Translations under genes and position numbers: made by a program | Notes under the pieces: model-generated | Database searches by the model: none | What the model was told of the DNA's origin: nothing | Seen by the model: the letters and a program-made list of their open reading frames with translations, nothing else | In this document: positions 26,837 through 34,855 of the stretch, piece by piece | Position numbering within the stretch: the first letter of the stretch is position 1 | How the letters are laid out: each line of letters opens with the position of its first letter | Assembly (NCBI RefSeq): GCF_002088275.1 | Contig: NZ_AQQS01000004.1 | Coordinates: 1 to 64,000 of the forward strand | DNA: 64,000 nt | Direction of reading: 5' to 3' | Source of the DNA: Aurantimonas sp. 22II-16-19i | GTDB taxonomy: Bacteria; Pseudomonadota; Alphaproteobacteria; Rhizobiales; Rhizobiaceae

Positions 26837-27193
26837 ACGGCGCGATTCTCCAATACTCTTGGCGCATGGCCCGGAAAACCGCGAGCGGCCTCTCCGAAGC
26901 TCCATGCTGAAACGATGACATCGGGCGGAGCGACACCGGACCGCCCGTGGCCGTTCTCTCTCACAGGCTCACCAGCATATTCGACAATCGGGCCCTTTTA
27001 CTCTCATTCTGTAACGAATTGTAATTGGTCCGAAGCATGAGCGAAAGCGCGAGGCCTGCCGCGACGGGTCGCCGCGCGGCCATCGGTCCGCGGCGTCCCG
27101 GCCGCGACCCCGGCGCCGCGACATTAGCGGTTCGCGCACGAAAAAGGGCCCGCCTTGCGGCGGGCCCCCGATCATTTTCACGCGATGGCCGCG
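26837..27193. other. Spacer with AT-rich putative promoter of the RND operon
   Basis: The 357-nt region contains a distinctly AT-rich patch at about 26985-27035, in which TGTAA occurs twice with a 5-nt gap (27010-27014 and 27020-27024). This is a direct-repeat layout typical of response-regulator sites. It lies about 175 nt upstream of the fusion-protein start. The right-hand end holds the terminator of the PRC-barrel gene. Confidence 0.4.
27141..27167 (-). terminator. Intrinsic terminator of the PRC-barrel gene
   Basis: A 9-bp GC-only stem (27146-27154 with 27159-27167) with a 4-nt loop is followed on the minus strand by five T residues. It lies 26 nt past the stop codon. Confidence 0.85.
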
Positions 27194-28924
27194 TCAGTTG
27201 GCCGGCTGGGTGCCGGTCTGGCCGGTCTGGCCCGACATGTTCGAGCCGGTGGTCGCCCCACCCTGGAGCCGCATGGTGTCGCGGTTCTCGGCGTAGGTGT
27301 CCTTGTTGTATTCCGGCGCGTTGTCCAGCTGGTCCTCGGTGAACTGCGTGTAGAGATACATCGTGCCGCTCTGGTCCCGCATGAAGGTCAGGTTGTCCAT
27401 GCCGACCGCAACCGGCTTCTCGCCGATGCCGAGGAAGCCGCCGACGTCGACGATGACCGCATCGACCTGGCCGTCGGCGTTGAGGGCGATGTCGCCGATG
27501 TCGCCGACGCTCTGGTCGTTCGGCCCGTAGACCGTCGTGCCCATCAGGTCGTCCGCCGTCAGCTGCTCGTCGTCGCTGACCCGGGTCATGCCCTGGCGCT
27601 GGTCGCCGCCGGTCGAAGCCGTGGTCGTGGCGTCGCCCTCTGTGTCCATGGTGTTCTGGGCGGCCTGCTGCGTCCGGTCAGCCGCGTTGCCGATGGCCTG
27701 GCCGGTGTTCTCGGCGGTCTGCTCGACCTGATCGCCGGCATTGTCCATGGCCTGGCCAGCCGAATTGGCGGCCTGCTCCGTGTCGCTGGCGGTGCCGCTC
27801 ATGGCAGAGCCTGCCGCCGCACCACCCGCGGCCGCACCACCGGCCGCGACGCCGGGAATGGCGGAGGCCGACTGGTCGCCCGACTGCTGGTTCGCAGTCT
27901 GCTGGTCGGCCGACTGCGCGGTGTTCGCCGCCATCTGGTCGCTGTCGCCGTCGGCATCGAAGGACGGCGCCTGCTCGAGGGTGTCCTTGTCGAGGGCGGC
28001 GGTGATGCGCGGCTCGGCATCGTCGTCGCGGGTCATCTGCAGCTCGCCGAACGGGACGGCGACGTCCTTCTCGCCGATACCGAGGAAGCCACCGACGCCG
28101 ACGACGGCCGCGTCGATCTGGCCGGAGGAGGCGAGGACGAGATCGTTTATGCCGCCGAGGTCGCTGGCGTCGTCACCCGCGCCCGAATAGACGTTGGTGC
28201 CGATGAGGTTTTCGGTCAGGTACTGGTCCGAGCCGACGGTGGCCGGATAGGAGCCTGCGCCGGCCGTACCGGTCGAGGCTTCGCGATCGGTCTTGCCGGC
28301 CGCCATGTTGCCGGCGTCGCTCGAGGCCATCGACTGGTCGGTGCCGGTGGCCGGCTGGGACGCCGCCATCTCGTTACCGGCCGGTGCGGTGGTGCCGCCA
28401 GCCGAAGAGGCGTCGGTCGAGGCCTGCTGCTGGGCCGCCTGCTGCTCTTCCATCGTCTGGAAGGTCGGCGCGCTGGACAATTCGTCCATGCTGGCCTTCA
28501 GCACGGCGCGCGGCTCCCGGTTCTCGCCCATCGTCCAGCCGATCTGCTGGAAGGGGATGGCGACGACCTTGGACTCGTCGTTGACGGTCGCGTTGACCAC
28601 CGCCGCGACGACCTTGCCGTCGCTGCCGACGAGGAAGTTCTGGATGTCGCCGACCGACTGTGCGTCCTCGCCTTCGCCGTCATAGAGCGACTTGCCGGTG
28701 AGGTTGGAGGCCAGATACTGGTCGCTCGACAGGTTGGTCAGGTAGTTGCCCGAAGCAGCCGCCCGGGTGGCATCACCCGACATCGCGCTACCAGACATCG
28801 TGCTGTCGGACTGGGTTGCTGCCGGCTGCTGCATCTGCTGGCCGGACGTGGCCGCGTCCTGGGCCATGGCCGGCGCGGTGAGAAGAGCGGCGATCGCCGT
28901 CGTTGCGAGTAGCTTGCGGATCAT
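27194..28924 (-). CDS. Secreted protein with three PRC-barrel domains
   Basis: The 576-residue protein has a signal peptide (residues 1-21, ATTAIAALLTAPAMA). Three PRC-barrel repeats follow, each starting with a DQYLxxNLxGxxVY or DDLMGTTVYG strand and containing a GxxGIGEKxVAVP or VVAIPF segment. The repeats lie at about residues 65-150, 228-310 and 445-530 and are separated by Gln/Ala/Ser-rich linkers. PRC barrels occur in photosynthetic reaction centres and RNA-processing proteins, but in secreted form their function is unclear. A putative EcfG promoter lies upstream, so it is probably a stress-response gene. Confidence 0.85.
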   Translation of the reverse strand: MIRKLLATTAIAALLTAPAMAQDAATSGQQMQQPAATQSDSTMSGSAMSGDATRAAASGNYLTNLSSDQYLASNLTGKSLYDGEGEDAQSVGDIQNFLVGSDGKVVAAVVNATVNDESKVVAIPFQQIGWTMGENREPRAVLKASMDELSSAPTFQTMEEQQAAQQQASTDASSAGGTTAPAGNEMAASQPATGTDQSMASSDAGNMAAGKTDREASTGTAGAGSYPATVGSDQYLTENLIGTNVYSGAGDDASDLGGINDLVLASSGQIDAAVVGVGGFLGIGEKDVAVPFGELQMTRDDDAEPRITAALDKDTLEQAPSFDADGDSDQMAANTAQSADQQTANQQSGDQSASAIPGVAAGGAAAGGAAAGSAMSGTASDTEQAANSAGQAMDNAGDQVEQTAENTGQAIGNAADRTQQAAQNTMDTEGDATTTASTGGDQRQGMTRVSDDEQLTADDLMGTTVYGPNDQSVGDIGDIALNADGQVDAVIVDVGGFLGIGEKPVAVGMDNLTFMRDQSGTMYLYTQFTEDQLDNAPEYNKDTYAENRDTMRLQGGATTGSNMSGQTGQTGTQPAN

Positions 28925-29010
28925 GATGGAAACCTTTGTCTATATTATTGATAGACCAGTCACGTGTCCGGCCTTGGCGGGCCGGAGCACGCGACATTGG
29001 ATGCCTGGAC

Positions 29011-29036
29011 AACCATCGTCCGGGCCTTTCGGTTCC
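29011..29036 (-). promoter_or_regulatory. Putative EcfG promoter of the PRC-barrel gene
   Basis: GGAAC on the minus strand (29036-29032) is followed after 18 nt by GTT (29013-29011). This fits the alphaproteobacterial general stress consensus GGAAC-N16/17-cGTT with one extra base of spacing. It lies about 90 nt upstream of the PRC-barrel start. Confidence 0.55.
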
Positions 29037-29086
29037 CGATAAAACCGCGCCTTAGCGTGAAACCGCGCGGCGCGGGGCGCGACGTT

Positions 29087-29251
29087 CTAACCGAGGACCA
29101 GAACGCCGAAGAGGATCAGCAAGAGCAGTCCGGCAAGCACAATGAAGATAAGGATCTTGGCGATGCCCGCAGACACCCCGGCAATGCCGCGAAAGCCCAG
29201 CAGGCTGGCAATCGCCGCAACAATCAAGAGAATGATGATCCATTCGAGCAT
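29087..29251 (-). CDS. DUF1328-family small membrane protein (YtjA type)
   Basis: The 54-residue protein begins MLEWIIILLIVAAIASLLGF and consists of two hydrophobic helices with a Gly-rich turn (RGIAGVSAGIAK), the exact DUF1328 layout. GGAG lies 6 nt before the ATG. Function is unknown; such proteins are common near envelope-stress genes. It lies between the PRC-barrel gene and the lipid kinase. Confidence 0.85.
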   Translation of the reverse strand: MLEWIIILLIVAAIASLLGFRGIAGVSAGIAKILIFIVLAGLLLLILFGVLVLG

Positions 29252-29472
29252 GCTGAACTCCTTCGACCCGGTGCTTGGCGGAGCGGCCGTCCGGCCGTTC
29301 CCGCACGGGGCATCTAGGGTGCGCGCGCGAAAGTTGGATGGAGGGACGCGCCGGCCGCAGGGAATAGGGCGAGGGCGGGCGCTCGCCCGTCGACAAGCCG
29401 CGGCGACTCCCTAGCTGATGCGGTTCGGCCCGCCCGAAGCGGGCGGACTTTCATTTCGAATGGTTTGACCCG

Positions 29473-30435
29473 ATGCGAATACTGGCGCTCCTCAACCGCG
29501 ACGGCGGCACGTTGAAGACCACGGATCTCGACTGGCTGTCGGCGCTGATCCGCGACGAGTTCGCCGTCCACGGCCACGAGGTCACCGTGGAACTCTGTGC
29601 CGGGTCGGACATCGTTCCGGCGATCGAGAAGGCGGCCGCGACCGACGCCCTCGACGTCCTCCTGGTCGGGGGCGGCGACGGCACGGTGTCGGCGGCCGTG
29701 GGAGCCTTGTACGAGAGCGATACGGCGCTTGCCATCCTGCCCGCGGGGACGATGAACCTGTTCGCCCGCACGCTGCAGATCCCGCTCGGTCTCGAAGAGG
29801 CGGTGAAGGCGCTCGCCGGCGGCCGGACCACGAAGGTCGACGTCGCCACCGTCAACGGCAAGCCCTTCGTGCATCAGTTCGCCACCGGGCTGCATGCCCG
29901 GATGGTGCGGTTCCGCGAGCGGATCACCTATCGCTCGCGGCTCGGCAAGATGTGGGCGACGACGCGGGCGATCGGGCTGGCGTTCCGCAGACTGCCCAAG
30001 GTGGAGCTGGTGATCGACGTCGACGGTCGCAGCGAGCGGCTGAAATGCTCGGCGCTGGCGATCTCGAACAATCTCTACGGCGACCGCCACCTGCCCTTCG
30101 CCGACAATCCGAAGGGCGGCCAACTCGGCGTCTACATCTGCACCGAGCGCCGCCTGGCGCGCGTCGCCAAGCTGACGGCCGACATCTTTGCCGGCCAGTG
30201 GCGCAAGAATCCGGATCTGGTGGTGAAGTCGGCGACGCGGGTGGATCTCGCCCATCGCGGCAAGCCGCGGTCGAACCGGGCGGTGCGCGATGGCGAATTG
30301 GAAGTGCTCGACGACCTGTCGCGGGTGGAGATCCATCCGCTGGCGCTCACCGTGCTGGTGCCGGCGGAGGCGACCTATCTCGAGCAGGAAGTGGAAGCCG
30401 GACGCGCGCCGCGGGTCGAAGCGGCGGCACGCTGA
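29473..30435 (+). CDS. Diacylglycerol kinase-like lipid kinase (DAGK catalytic domain)
   Basis: The 320-residue protein belongs to the DAGK/sphingosine kinase/YegS superfamily. The nucleotide-binding signature GGGDGTVSAA is at about residues 67-76. PAGTMNLFARTL and a C-terminal beta domain follow, with ISNNLYGDRHLPFA and LDDLSRVEIHP. It is soluble and presumably phosphorylates a lipid head group or diacylglycerol at the membrane. It is the only + strand gene in the cluster of minus-strand stress genes. The exact substrate is not deducible. Confidence 0.85.
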   Translation: MRILALLNRDGGTLKTTDLDWLSALIRDEFAVHGHEVTVELCAGSDIVPAIEKAAATDALDVLLVGGGDGTVSAAVGALYESDTALAILPAGTMNLFARTLQIPLGLEEAVKALAGGRTTKVDVATVNGKPFVHQFATGLHARMVRFRERITYRSRLGKMWATTRAIGLAFRRLPKVELVIDVDGRSERLKCSALAISNNLYGDRHLPFADNPKGGQLGVYICTERRLARVAKLTADIFAGQWRKNPDLVVKSATRVDLAHRGKPRSNRAVRDGELEVLDDLSRVEIHPLALTVLVPAEATYLEQEVEAGRAPRVEAAAR

Positions 30436-30546
30436 CCGGGGCGCGGCTGGCAGCGGCTCGCCGGGGAGGCGGGCCAGCGGCGGCGCGCCTCGCATCGCCT
30501 CGCATCAGCCGGTCCTCGCGTCGATCTCTCGCGTCAAACCCCGGCG

Positions 30547-30825
30547 TCAGTGGTTGCGCAGGGCCTCGATGAGCTCCGCCTTGGACATGTCCGAGCGGCC
30601 CTCGATCCCGATTTCCTGGGCCCGGCCGTAGAGGTCGTCCTTCGTCCAGTCCTCATAGGCCGGCGTCTTGCCGCCCTTCTTGGACGGGTGCATGTGCGGG
30701 TTCGCCTTGGCGTTGGAGATCCGCGCGGCCTTTTCCTTGGAATTTCCTTCCTCGCGCAGGGTCTCGTAGAGATCCGGGTCCTTCAGCGCAGGGTTGCCGC
30801 TGCTTGCGGAGGATGACTTGGCCAT
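30547..30825 (-). CDS. DUF7218 / Rho-N-domain small basic protein
   Basis: The 92-residue hydrophilic protein begins MAKSSSASSGNPALKDPDLY. It has the DUF7218 motif LREEGNSKEKAARISNAKAN, followed by a Rho N-terminal/SAP-like helix pair (WTKDDLYGRAQEIGIEGRSD, KAELIEALRNH) expected to bind nucleic acid. Related stress proteins often sit beside EcfG-controlled genes. GGAGACATGT upstream provides the ribosome-binding site. Confidence 0.8.
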   Translation of the reverse strand: MAKSSSASSGNPALKDPDLYETLREEGNSKEKAARISNAKANPHMHPSKKGGKTPAYEDWTKDDLYGRAQEIGIEGRSDMSKAELIEALRNH

Positions 30826-30966
30826 GACATGTCTCCCTGGTTGAAGGGCGCCGACCCTGAGAGTTAGGGACGACGACGCCCGTCTGACGTTTCCATCGGC
30901 GTTCGGCCGCGGGACGGGTGCCGCCGCGGGGCCGTGCCGGGTTCCTGTCCGGTCGAGCCTGGCGGC

Positions 30967-31242
30967 TCAGTTGGACCCGGTGCCGGCAGCCGGCCCGTCG
31001 CCGTCGCTCGGTGCGACGACGGTGGCATCGTCGTCCTCGGCCGCGCCGCCTGCAGTGCCGGCGACCGGCGGCTCGCCGGTGGTCTCGGGTCCGGCCTCGA
31101 TCGAGGAGTCCGGCTGGCTGGCGCCATAGATCTGCACCCCGATGAACACCACCACGCACAGGGCCAGTGCGGCGATGAGGATCATCAGCACGGGCGTTCC
31201 GCGTCGGCCCTGCCTGGTCTTTTCGTCGTCGAACTTGGTCAC
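30967..31242 (-). CDS. Small single-pass membrane protein with acidic/Ala-rich tail
   Basis: The 91-residue protein has a short basic cytoplasmic N-terminus (KFDDEKTRQGRRG). One membrane helix (TPVLMILIAALALCVVVFIG, residues about 16-36) and a low-complexity Gly/Ala/Asp/Thr tail follow. The GTG start at 31242 follows GAGGGA and is preferred over a much longer in-frame extension. A putative EcfG promoter lies about 130 nt upstream, so it is likely stress-induced. No known family. Confidence 0.65.
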   Translation of the reverse strand: MTKFDDEKTRQGRRGTPVLMILIAALALCVVVFIGVQIYGASQPDSSIEAGPETTGEPPVAGTAGGAAEDDDATVVAPSDGDGPAAGTGSN

Positions 31243-31367
31243 CGAATAGTCCCTCTGTTGGATTTCATGGATTTCGGCCCCAGCGGCATCGGGTTCTCCG
31301 ACGGCCGACTTCGGCACCGTGGTCCGGCTGCCCTGCCCGGGCGCGCCGACAATCGTCTCGAGATGAA

Positions 31368-31392
31368 AACGCCCTCGGCGCAAAGCCGTTCC
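31368..31392 (-). promoter_or_regulatory. Putative EcfG promoter of the small membrane protein gene
   Basis: GGAAC (31392-31388, minus strand), 17 nt, then GTT (31370-31368), preceded by C so that the -10 reads cGTT. This is a full match to the EcfG consensus. It lies about 126 nt upstream of the GTG start. Confidence 0.6.
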
Positions 31393-31523
31393 GGGCAGCC
31401 GCCGGGTCGCGCCGGCACACACCGGGCCGCCTGGGCTCCAGCCCCGGCCGGCGCCGGACACGCGCAAAGGCGGCATCGTCCTCGCAGAGAGGACGAGACC
31501 CGCGCGGGTCTATCCGAAGAGGC

Positions 31524-31970
31524 TCAGACGTCGCCGCCCCTGCGATAGGAGGTGATTGCCCGCCAGACGGCCCAGCCGACGGCGCCCACGACCGGCACCA
31601 GCAGAAGCTTCTTGTTCCGCTTGGCCGACTGGAAGAGCAACGGCGCGTTGGACAGCGCCGCGACCCCGGCGATCGAGGCGATGTCGCGCTGCAGCCTGTC
31701 GTCGGCCCGCTTGCGGGGCGGACGCCTGACGATGATCGTCGCGATCCAGGTCGCGACGATCAGCACGAAGAAGCCCGCGGCAAAGCCGAGAGACGCCGCC
31801 AGCGGCCCGTAGAGCCAGGCGATCCAGACATAGAGGGCGCTTATCAGATAGGCGAGCATGAGGATGGCAAACAGCGCCATCGCCGCATAGAGCACCGCCA
31901 GCCTGCGCATGCGGGCGACATAGACGCCCGCCTCGCCGGTCACCAGCTTGGCGACGAGTTGCCAGATCAT
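31524..31970 (-). CDS. Phage holin/DUF1469-like membrane protein (YqjE type)
   Basis: The 148-residue protein has two long membrane helices (about residues 24-48 and 58-80), as in the holin-X/DUF1469 family that includes E. coli YqjE. A basic cytoplasmic region and a C-terminal hydrophobic segment (LLLVPVVGAVGWAVW) follow. It begins 6 nt after the DUF883 gene and is surely cotranscribed with it. Despite the family name it is not a phage lysis protein here. Confidence 0.8.
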   Translation of the reverse strand: MIWQLVAKLVTGEAGVYVARMRRLAVLYAAMALFAILMLAYLISALYVWIAWLYGPLAASLGFAAGFFVLIVATWIATIIVRRPPRKRADDRLQRDIASIAGVAALSNAPLLFQSAKRNKKLLLVPVVGAVGWAVWRAITSYRRGGDV

Positions 31971-31976
31971 CGGGCC

Positions 31977-32342
31977 TTACCGGAACAGGCGAGCGTAGAG
32001 ATAGCCGATGCCGGCCGCGATCAGCACCGCCTTGATCGGCTCGGCGCGGATCCGCTCGGTCACTTCTTCCTCGAGATCGGACGCCGCGTCCTGGGCCTGG
32101 CGCAGATACTGCTCGCCGCGCTGGCGCACGTCCTCGCGCAGGGCGGAAGCCTGACGCCGGACGTCGTCGGCGCCATGGCTCGCCATCGACCGCACCGCGT
32201 CGGACAGCGCCGCGACGTCCTCGCGCAGCCGTCCCAGCTGCTCCTCGACATTGGCCCGATCGGCCTGGGTCTTCGGATCGGAGCCCGGGGTGTGGGCGCC
32301 GCCGCCGGACAGGTTGGGGTCGTTGGCCATGTTGTCGCTCAT
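31977..32342 (-). CDS. DUF883-like membrane-anchored stress protein (ElaB/YqjD type)
   Basis: The 121-residue protein has a hydrophilic helical N-terminal part (VEEQLGRLREDVAALSDAV and REDVRQRGEQYLRQAQDA). A C-terminal membrane helix follows, RAEPIKAVLIAAGIGYLYAR. This is the DUF883/ElaB/YqjD architecture of tail-anchored, ribosome-associated stress proteins. The ATG at 32342 gives the family length. It is the first gene of a two-gene unit with the YqjE-like gene and has a putative EcfG promoter about 110 nt upstream. Confidence 0.85.
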   Translation of the reverse strand: MSDNMANDPNLSGGGAHTPGSDPKTQADRANVEEQLGRLREDVAALSDAVRSMASHGADDVRRQASALREDVRQRGEQYLRQAQDAASDLEEEVTERIRAEPIKAVLIAAGIGYLYARLFR

Positions 32343-32450
32343 TGATCGGTCCGTTCGTCGTCTGTGCGTTGCTGGAGAAGGCGTTGCTGGAAAGCCGGGA
32401 ATGCGGAGAACCGGGACGCACCGCGCCGACCGGGTCGCATCTTCGTGAAT

Positions 32451-32475
32451 AACAAGGCGAGGGCGCTCCGGTTCC
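32451..32475 (-). promoter_or_regulatory. Putative EcfG promoter of the DUF883-holin unit
   Basis: GGAAC (32475-32471, minus strand), 17 nt, then GTT (32453-32451). It lies just downstream of the ecfG stop and about 110 nt upstream of the DUF883 gene, so this pair can be expressed from its own stress promoter. Confidence 0.6.
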
Positions 32476-32512
32476 CGCGGGGGCTCCCGCTGGCGTCCGG
32501 GCTCCCCGCCGG

Positions 32513-33064
32513 TCAGGCGGCCGGCGCGACGCCGATGATCTGGCTGGAGATCGAATCCGGCCCGTAGTCGCCGTCGCCCTCGACGCCGAGAATCTCGGCG
32601 ATCCGCGTGCGCGCCCGCGACACCCGGCTCTTGATCGTGCCGACGGCGCATTTGCAGATTTCGGCCGCTTCCTCGTAGGAGAAGCCGGATGCGCCGATGA
32701 GGATGAGGGCCTCGCGCTGGTCGTCGGGCAGAAGTTCGAGCGCCTTGCGGAAGTCCTGCAGGTCGAGATGGCCCTGCTGTTCCGGGTGACCGGCGAGCTG
32801 CATGGCGTGAATGCCGTCGACGTCCTGAACCTCGCGGCCCTTCTTGCGCATCTGGGTGTAGAACTCGTTGCGCAGGATCGTGAACAGCCAGGCCTTGAGA
32901 TTGGTGCCGGGCTGGAAGGTGTGCTGCTTGTCCCACGCCTTGACAAGCGTCTCCTGAACGAGATCGTCGGCACGATCGAAAGACCCCGTCAGCGACGTTG
33001 CGAAGGCACGCAGATTCGGGATGATCGTGATGAGTTCCTTACGGAAATCGAACTCTACGCTCAT
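32513..33064 (-). CDS. ecfG: General stress response ECF sigma factor EcfG (RpoE2)
   Basis: The 183-residue ECF sigma factor directs RNA polymerase to GGAAC/GTT promoters. Region 2 is at about residues 10-75 (RADDLVQETLVKAWDKQ, NLKAWLFTILRNEFY). Region 4 is at about 102-155 (LLPDDQREALILIGASGFSY, then VGTIKSRVSRARTRI). It is sequestered by NepR, whose gene lies 8 nt upstream in the same operon; the PhyR gene diverges. The start at 33064 (MSVEFDFRKE) was chosen over 33076. A putative EcfG promoter in front of nepR implies autoregulation. Confidence 0.93.
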   Translation of the reverse strand: MSVEFDFRKELITIIPNLRAFATSLTGSFDRADDLVQETLVKAWDKQHTFQPGTNLKAWLFTILRNEFYTQMRKKGREVQDVDGIHAMQLAGHPEQQGHLDLQDFRKALELLPDDQREALILIGASGFSYEEAAEICKCAVGTIKSRVSRARTRIAEILGVEGDGDYGPDSISSQIIGVAPAA

Positions 33065-33072
33065 GGGTGCCC

Positions 33073-33288
33073 TCACTCCCGATTTTTCTTCTTCGTTGCC
33101 GACTCCGCCTGATCCAGCGCATCGAGAAGGCTGAGGAAACGGTCCGGGACCGGCTCGCTCGCGACGTCGTCGTAATAGGCCTTCAACTGCTTGCCGATCG
33201 CCGTGTTGATGCCGAACTCGGCAGGTGGCTGGGCTTTTGGAGTCTGTCCCGTCTGCAACTTGTCATCCTCATTCTCGCGATCGCTCAT
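33073..33288 (-). CDS. nepR: Anti-sigma factor NepR
   Basis: The 71-residue protein has the NepR core (GINTAIGKQLKAYYDDV, VPDRFLSLLDALDQ), two helices that embrace EcfG. Under stress, phosphorylated PhyR takes NepR away and frees EcfG. The ATG at 33288 gives the family length; an upstream in-frame ATG at 33435 would add 49 non-family residues. It is the first gene of nepR-ecfG. Confidence 0.92.
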   Translation of the reverse strand: MSDRENEDDKLQTGQTPKAQPPAEFGINTAIGKQLKAYYDDVASEPVPDRFLSLLDALDQAESATKKKNRE

Positions 33289-33484
33289 CGACCATCTCGA
33301 TACTGGCACCGGCCGTTCGTTCGACGGCAATTGATTTTCAAACGTCTCATCTGGTTCCTGCGCGCTTCCAATTCCTCCGCCGAGAGATAAATCGGCAACC
33401 GCATCCCTCAAGCCATCAGATGGATATGGATGCAATTTTCGGCCAGCTCTTCACACCGCGCGCCCACTGTCCCATTTAGGCGAG

Positions 33485-33509
33485 AACTCACGGCATGCGG
33501 CCTTGTTCC
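33485..33509 (-). promoter_or_regulatory. Putative EcfG promoter of nepR-ecfG
   Basis: GGAAC (33509-33505, minus strand), 17 nt, then GTT (33487-33485). It lies in the 297-nt intergenic region shared with phyR, about 195 nt upstream of nepR, and supports positive autoregulation of the sigma factor operon. I found no comparable site facing phyR. Confidence 0.6.
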
Positions 33510-33585
33510 CGGCCTCGAAGACACGGCCCGTGCCGAATTCGCCAATATTTGAACGTCTTGTCCAAGGGACACGAGGGGAGTCTAA

Positions 33586-34380
33586 ATGTCGATGTCATCC
33601 CGCATAGCGCCGCACATTCCTTATCTGCGCCGCTATTCCCGGGCCCTTACCGGTTCGCAGGCCAGCGGCGATGCGTATGTCGCTGCGGTTCTCGAGGCGC
33701 TGATCGCCGATCCCTCGCTGTTTCCGGAAGACCAGTCTCCCCGCATCTCGCTCTACAAGCTGTTCTCGTCGCTCTGGCAGTCGCTGGAGGTGAATATTCG
33801 TGAGGATGCGCCGACCTCGGCCTGGGAGGAGCGCGCGGCGAAGAACCTGAAGGCGATCGCGCCGCTGCCGCGCCAGGCCTTCCTGCTCGTCGCCGTCGAA
33901 GGCTTCACCAGCGAGGAGGCGGGGCTGATCCTCGGCGTCGACCAGCCGCGCTTCTCCGAGATGATCGATCAGGCGGGATCCGACATCGGTCGGCAGGTAT
34001 CGACCAAGATCATGATCATCGAGGACGAACCGCTGATCGCGATGGACATCGAGCAGATGGTCGAGAGCCTCGGCCACAAGGTGACGGGCATCGCCCGCAC
34101 CCACAAGGAGGCGATGACGCTCTTCGAGAGCCACAATCCGGGCATGGTGCTCGCCGACATCCAGCTCGCCGACGGCAGCTCGGGCATCGACGCCGTCAAC
34201 GACATCCTGGCCAAGGTTTCGGTGCCGGTGATCTTCATCACCGCGTTCCCGGAGCGGCTCCTGACCGGCGAGCGGCCGGAGCCGACCTTCCTCGTGACCA
34301 AGCCCTTCAATCCGGACATGGTGAAGGCCCTGATCAGCCAGGCGCTGTTCTTCGACAGCGGCGATCGCGCCGCCGCCTGA
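33586..34380 (+). CDS. phyR: PhyR general stress response regulator (sigma-like + receiver)
   Basis: The 264-residue anti-anti-sigma factor has an N-terminal sigma-factor-like domain (about residues 1-137), which mimics EcfG and binds NepR when phosphorylated. The C-terminal receiver domain (about 140-258) has acidic residues E146 and D147, phospho-acceptor Asp191 (LADIQLADGSSG), T219 and K239. It includes the FITAFPERLLTG stretch typical of PhyR. It diverges from nepR-ecfG and is followed by a hairpin and the HWE kinase gene. Confidence 0.94.
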   Translation: MSMSSRIAPHIPYLRRYSRALTGSQASGDAYVAAVLEALIADPSLFPEDQSPRISLYKLFSSLWQSLEVNIREDAPTSAWEERAAKNLKAIAPLPRQAFLLVAVEGFTSEEAGLILGVDQPRFSEMIDQAGSDIGRQVSTKIMIIEDEPLIAMDIEQMVESLGHKVTGIARTHKEAMTLFESHNPGMVLADIQLADGSSGIDAVNDILAKVSVPVIFITAFPERLLTGERPEPTFLVTKPFNPDMVKALISQALFFDSGDRAAA

Positions 34381-34386
34381 TGCATA

Positions 34387-34413
34387 GCCTCGGATCCCTG
34401 CGGGGTCCGGGGC
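34387..34413 (+). terminator. Hairpin after phyR
   Basis: A 12-bp stem (34387-34398 with 34402-34413, two G-T pairs) and 3-nt loop begins 7 nt after the phyR stop. No T run follows, so termination is only probable. Confidence 0.4.
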
Positions 34414-34730
34414 TTCGAGCACGCTCGCGCGGCGCCGGGTCGAGCGGGATCAATCCGCCTTCCGATGCGATCGGGCGGCGGATCCGAGGGGCCGGTGGCC
34501 GCGGGAGATGGGCCGGCGGCGTCTGGCGTTGCGTCGTCACCGGATGCGGCCCGCAGGCGGCGGGTCGCGACGTCGGGGTTGCCGGGGAAGGCAGGGATGC
34601 GTTTCCCGGCGATGGATCGTCGCAAGGCTGCCTTTGGCGGTCAGGCGTTCCTCTTCCGGGGGCGGGTGCCGCTACGGCGGGTGCGGTTCGTCTTGACGAT
34701 CCGTTCGCACCCGGAAATCTTCGGCCGGAA

Positions 34731-34755
34731 GGAACGCAATCGCATCGCCGGGGTT
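34731..34755 (+). promoter_or_regulatory. Distal putative EcfG promoter of the HWE kinase gene
   Basis: GGAAC (34731-34735), 17 nt, then GTT (34753-34755) on the plus strand. It is about 176 nt upstream of the kinase ATG and inside the 550-nt spacer after phyR. Confidence 0.55.
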
Positions 34756-34855
34756 GACCTCGGCCTCACCGGGCCCTGTGTAGTCGTGGCTATCGAACGT
34801 CGTCTGCGCGGCGCAACGGGATCTTCACCGTGTGGGACTGGAAGGGAAATGCCGT

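Noticed and set aside
22248-26936. Apparent 1562-residue fusion of the RND permease with an upstream frame
   Set aside because: The extra N-terminal 497 codons are the shadow of the fusion-protein gene in another frame; the GTG overlap at 25445 gives the normal permease length.
29297-29301. GGAAC upstream of the DUF1328 gene as an EcfG promoter
   Set aside because: The spacing to a GTT is not met; the expected -10 reads GCC.
30941-30945. GGAAC in front of the DUF7218 gene as an EcfG promoter
   Set aside because: No GTT at the required distance; the -10 position reads CGG.
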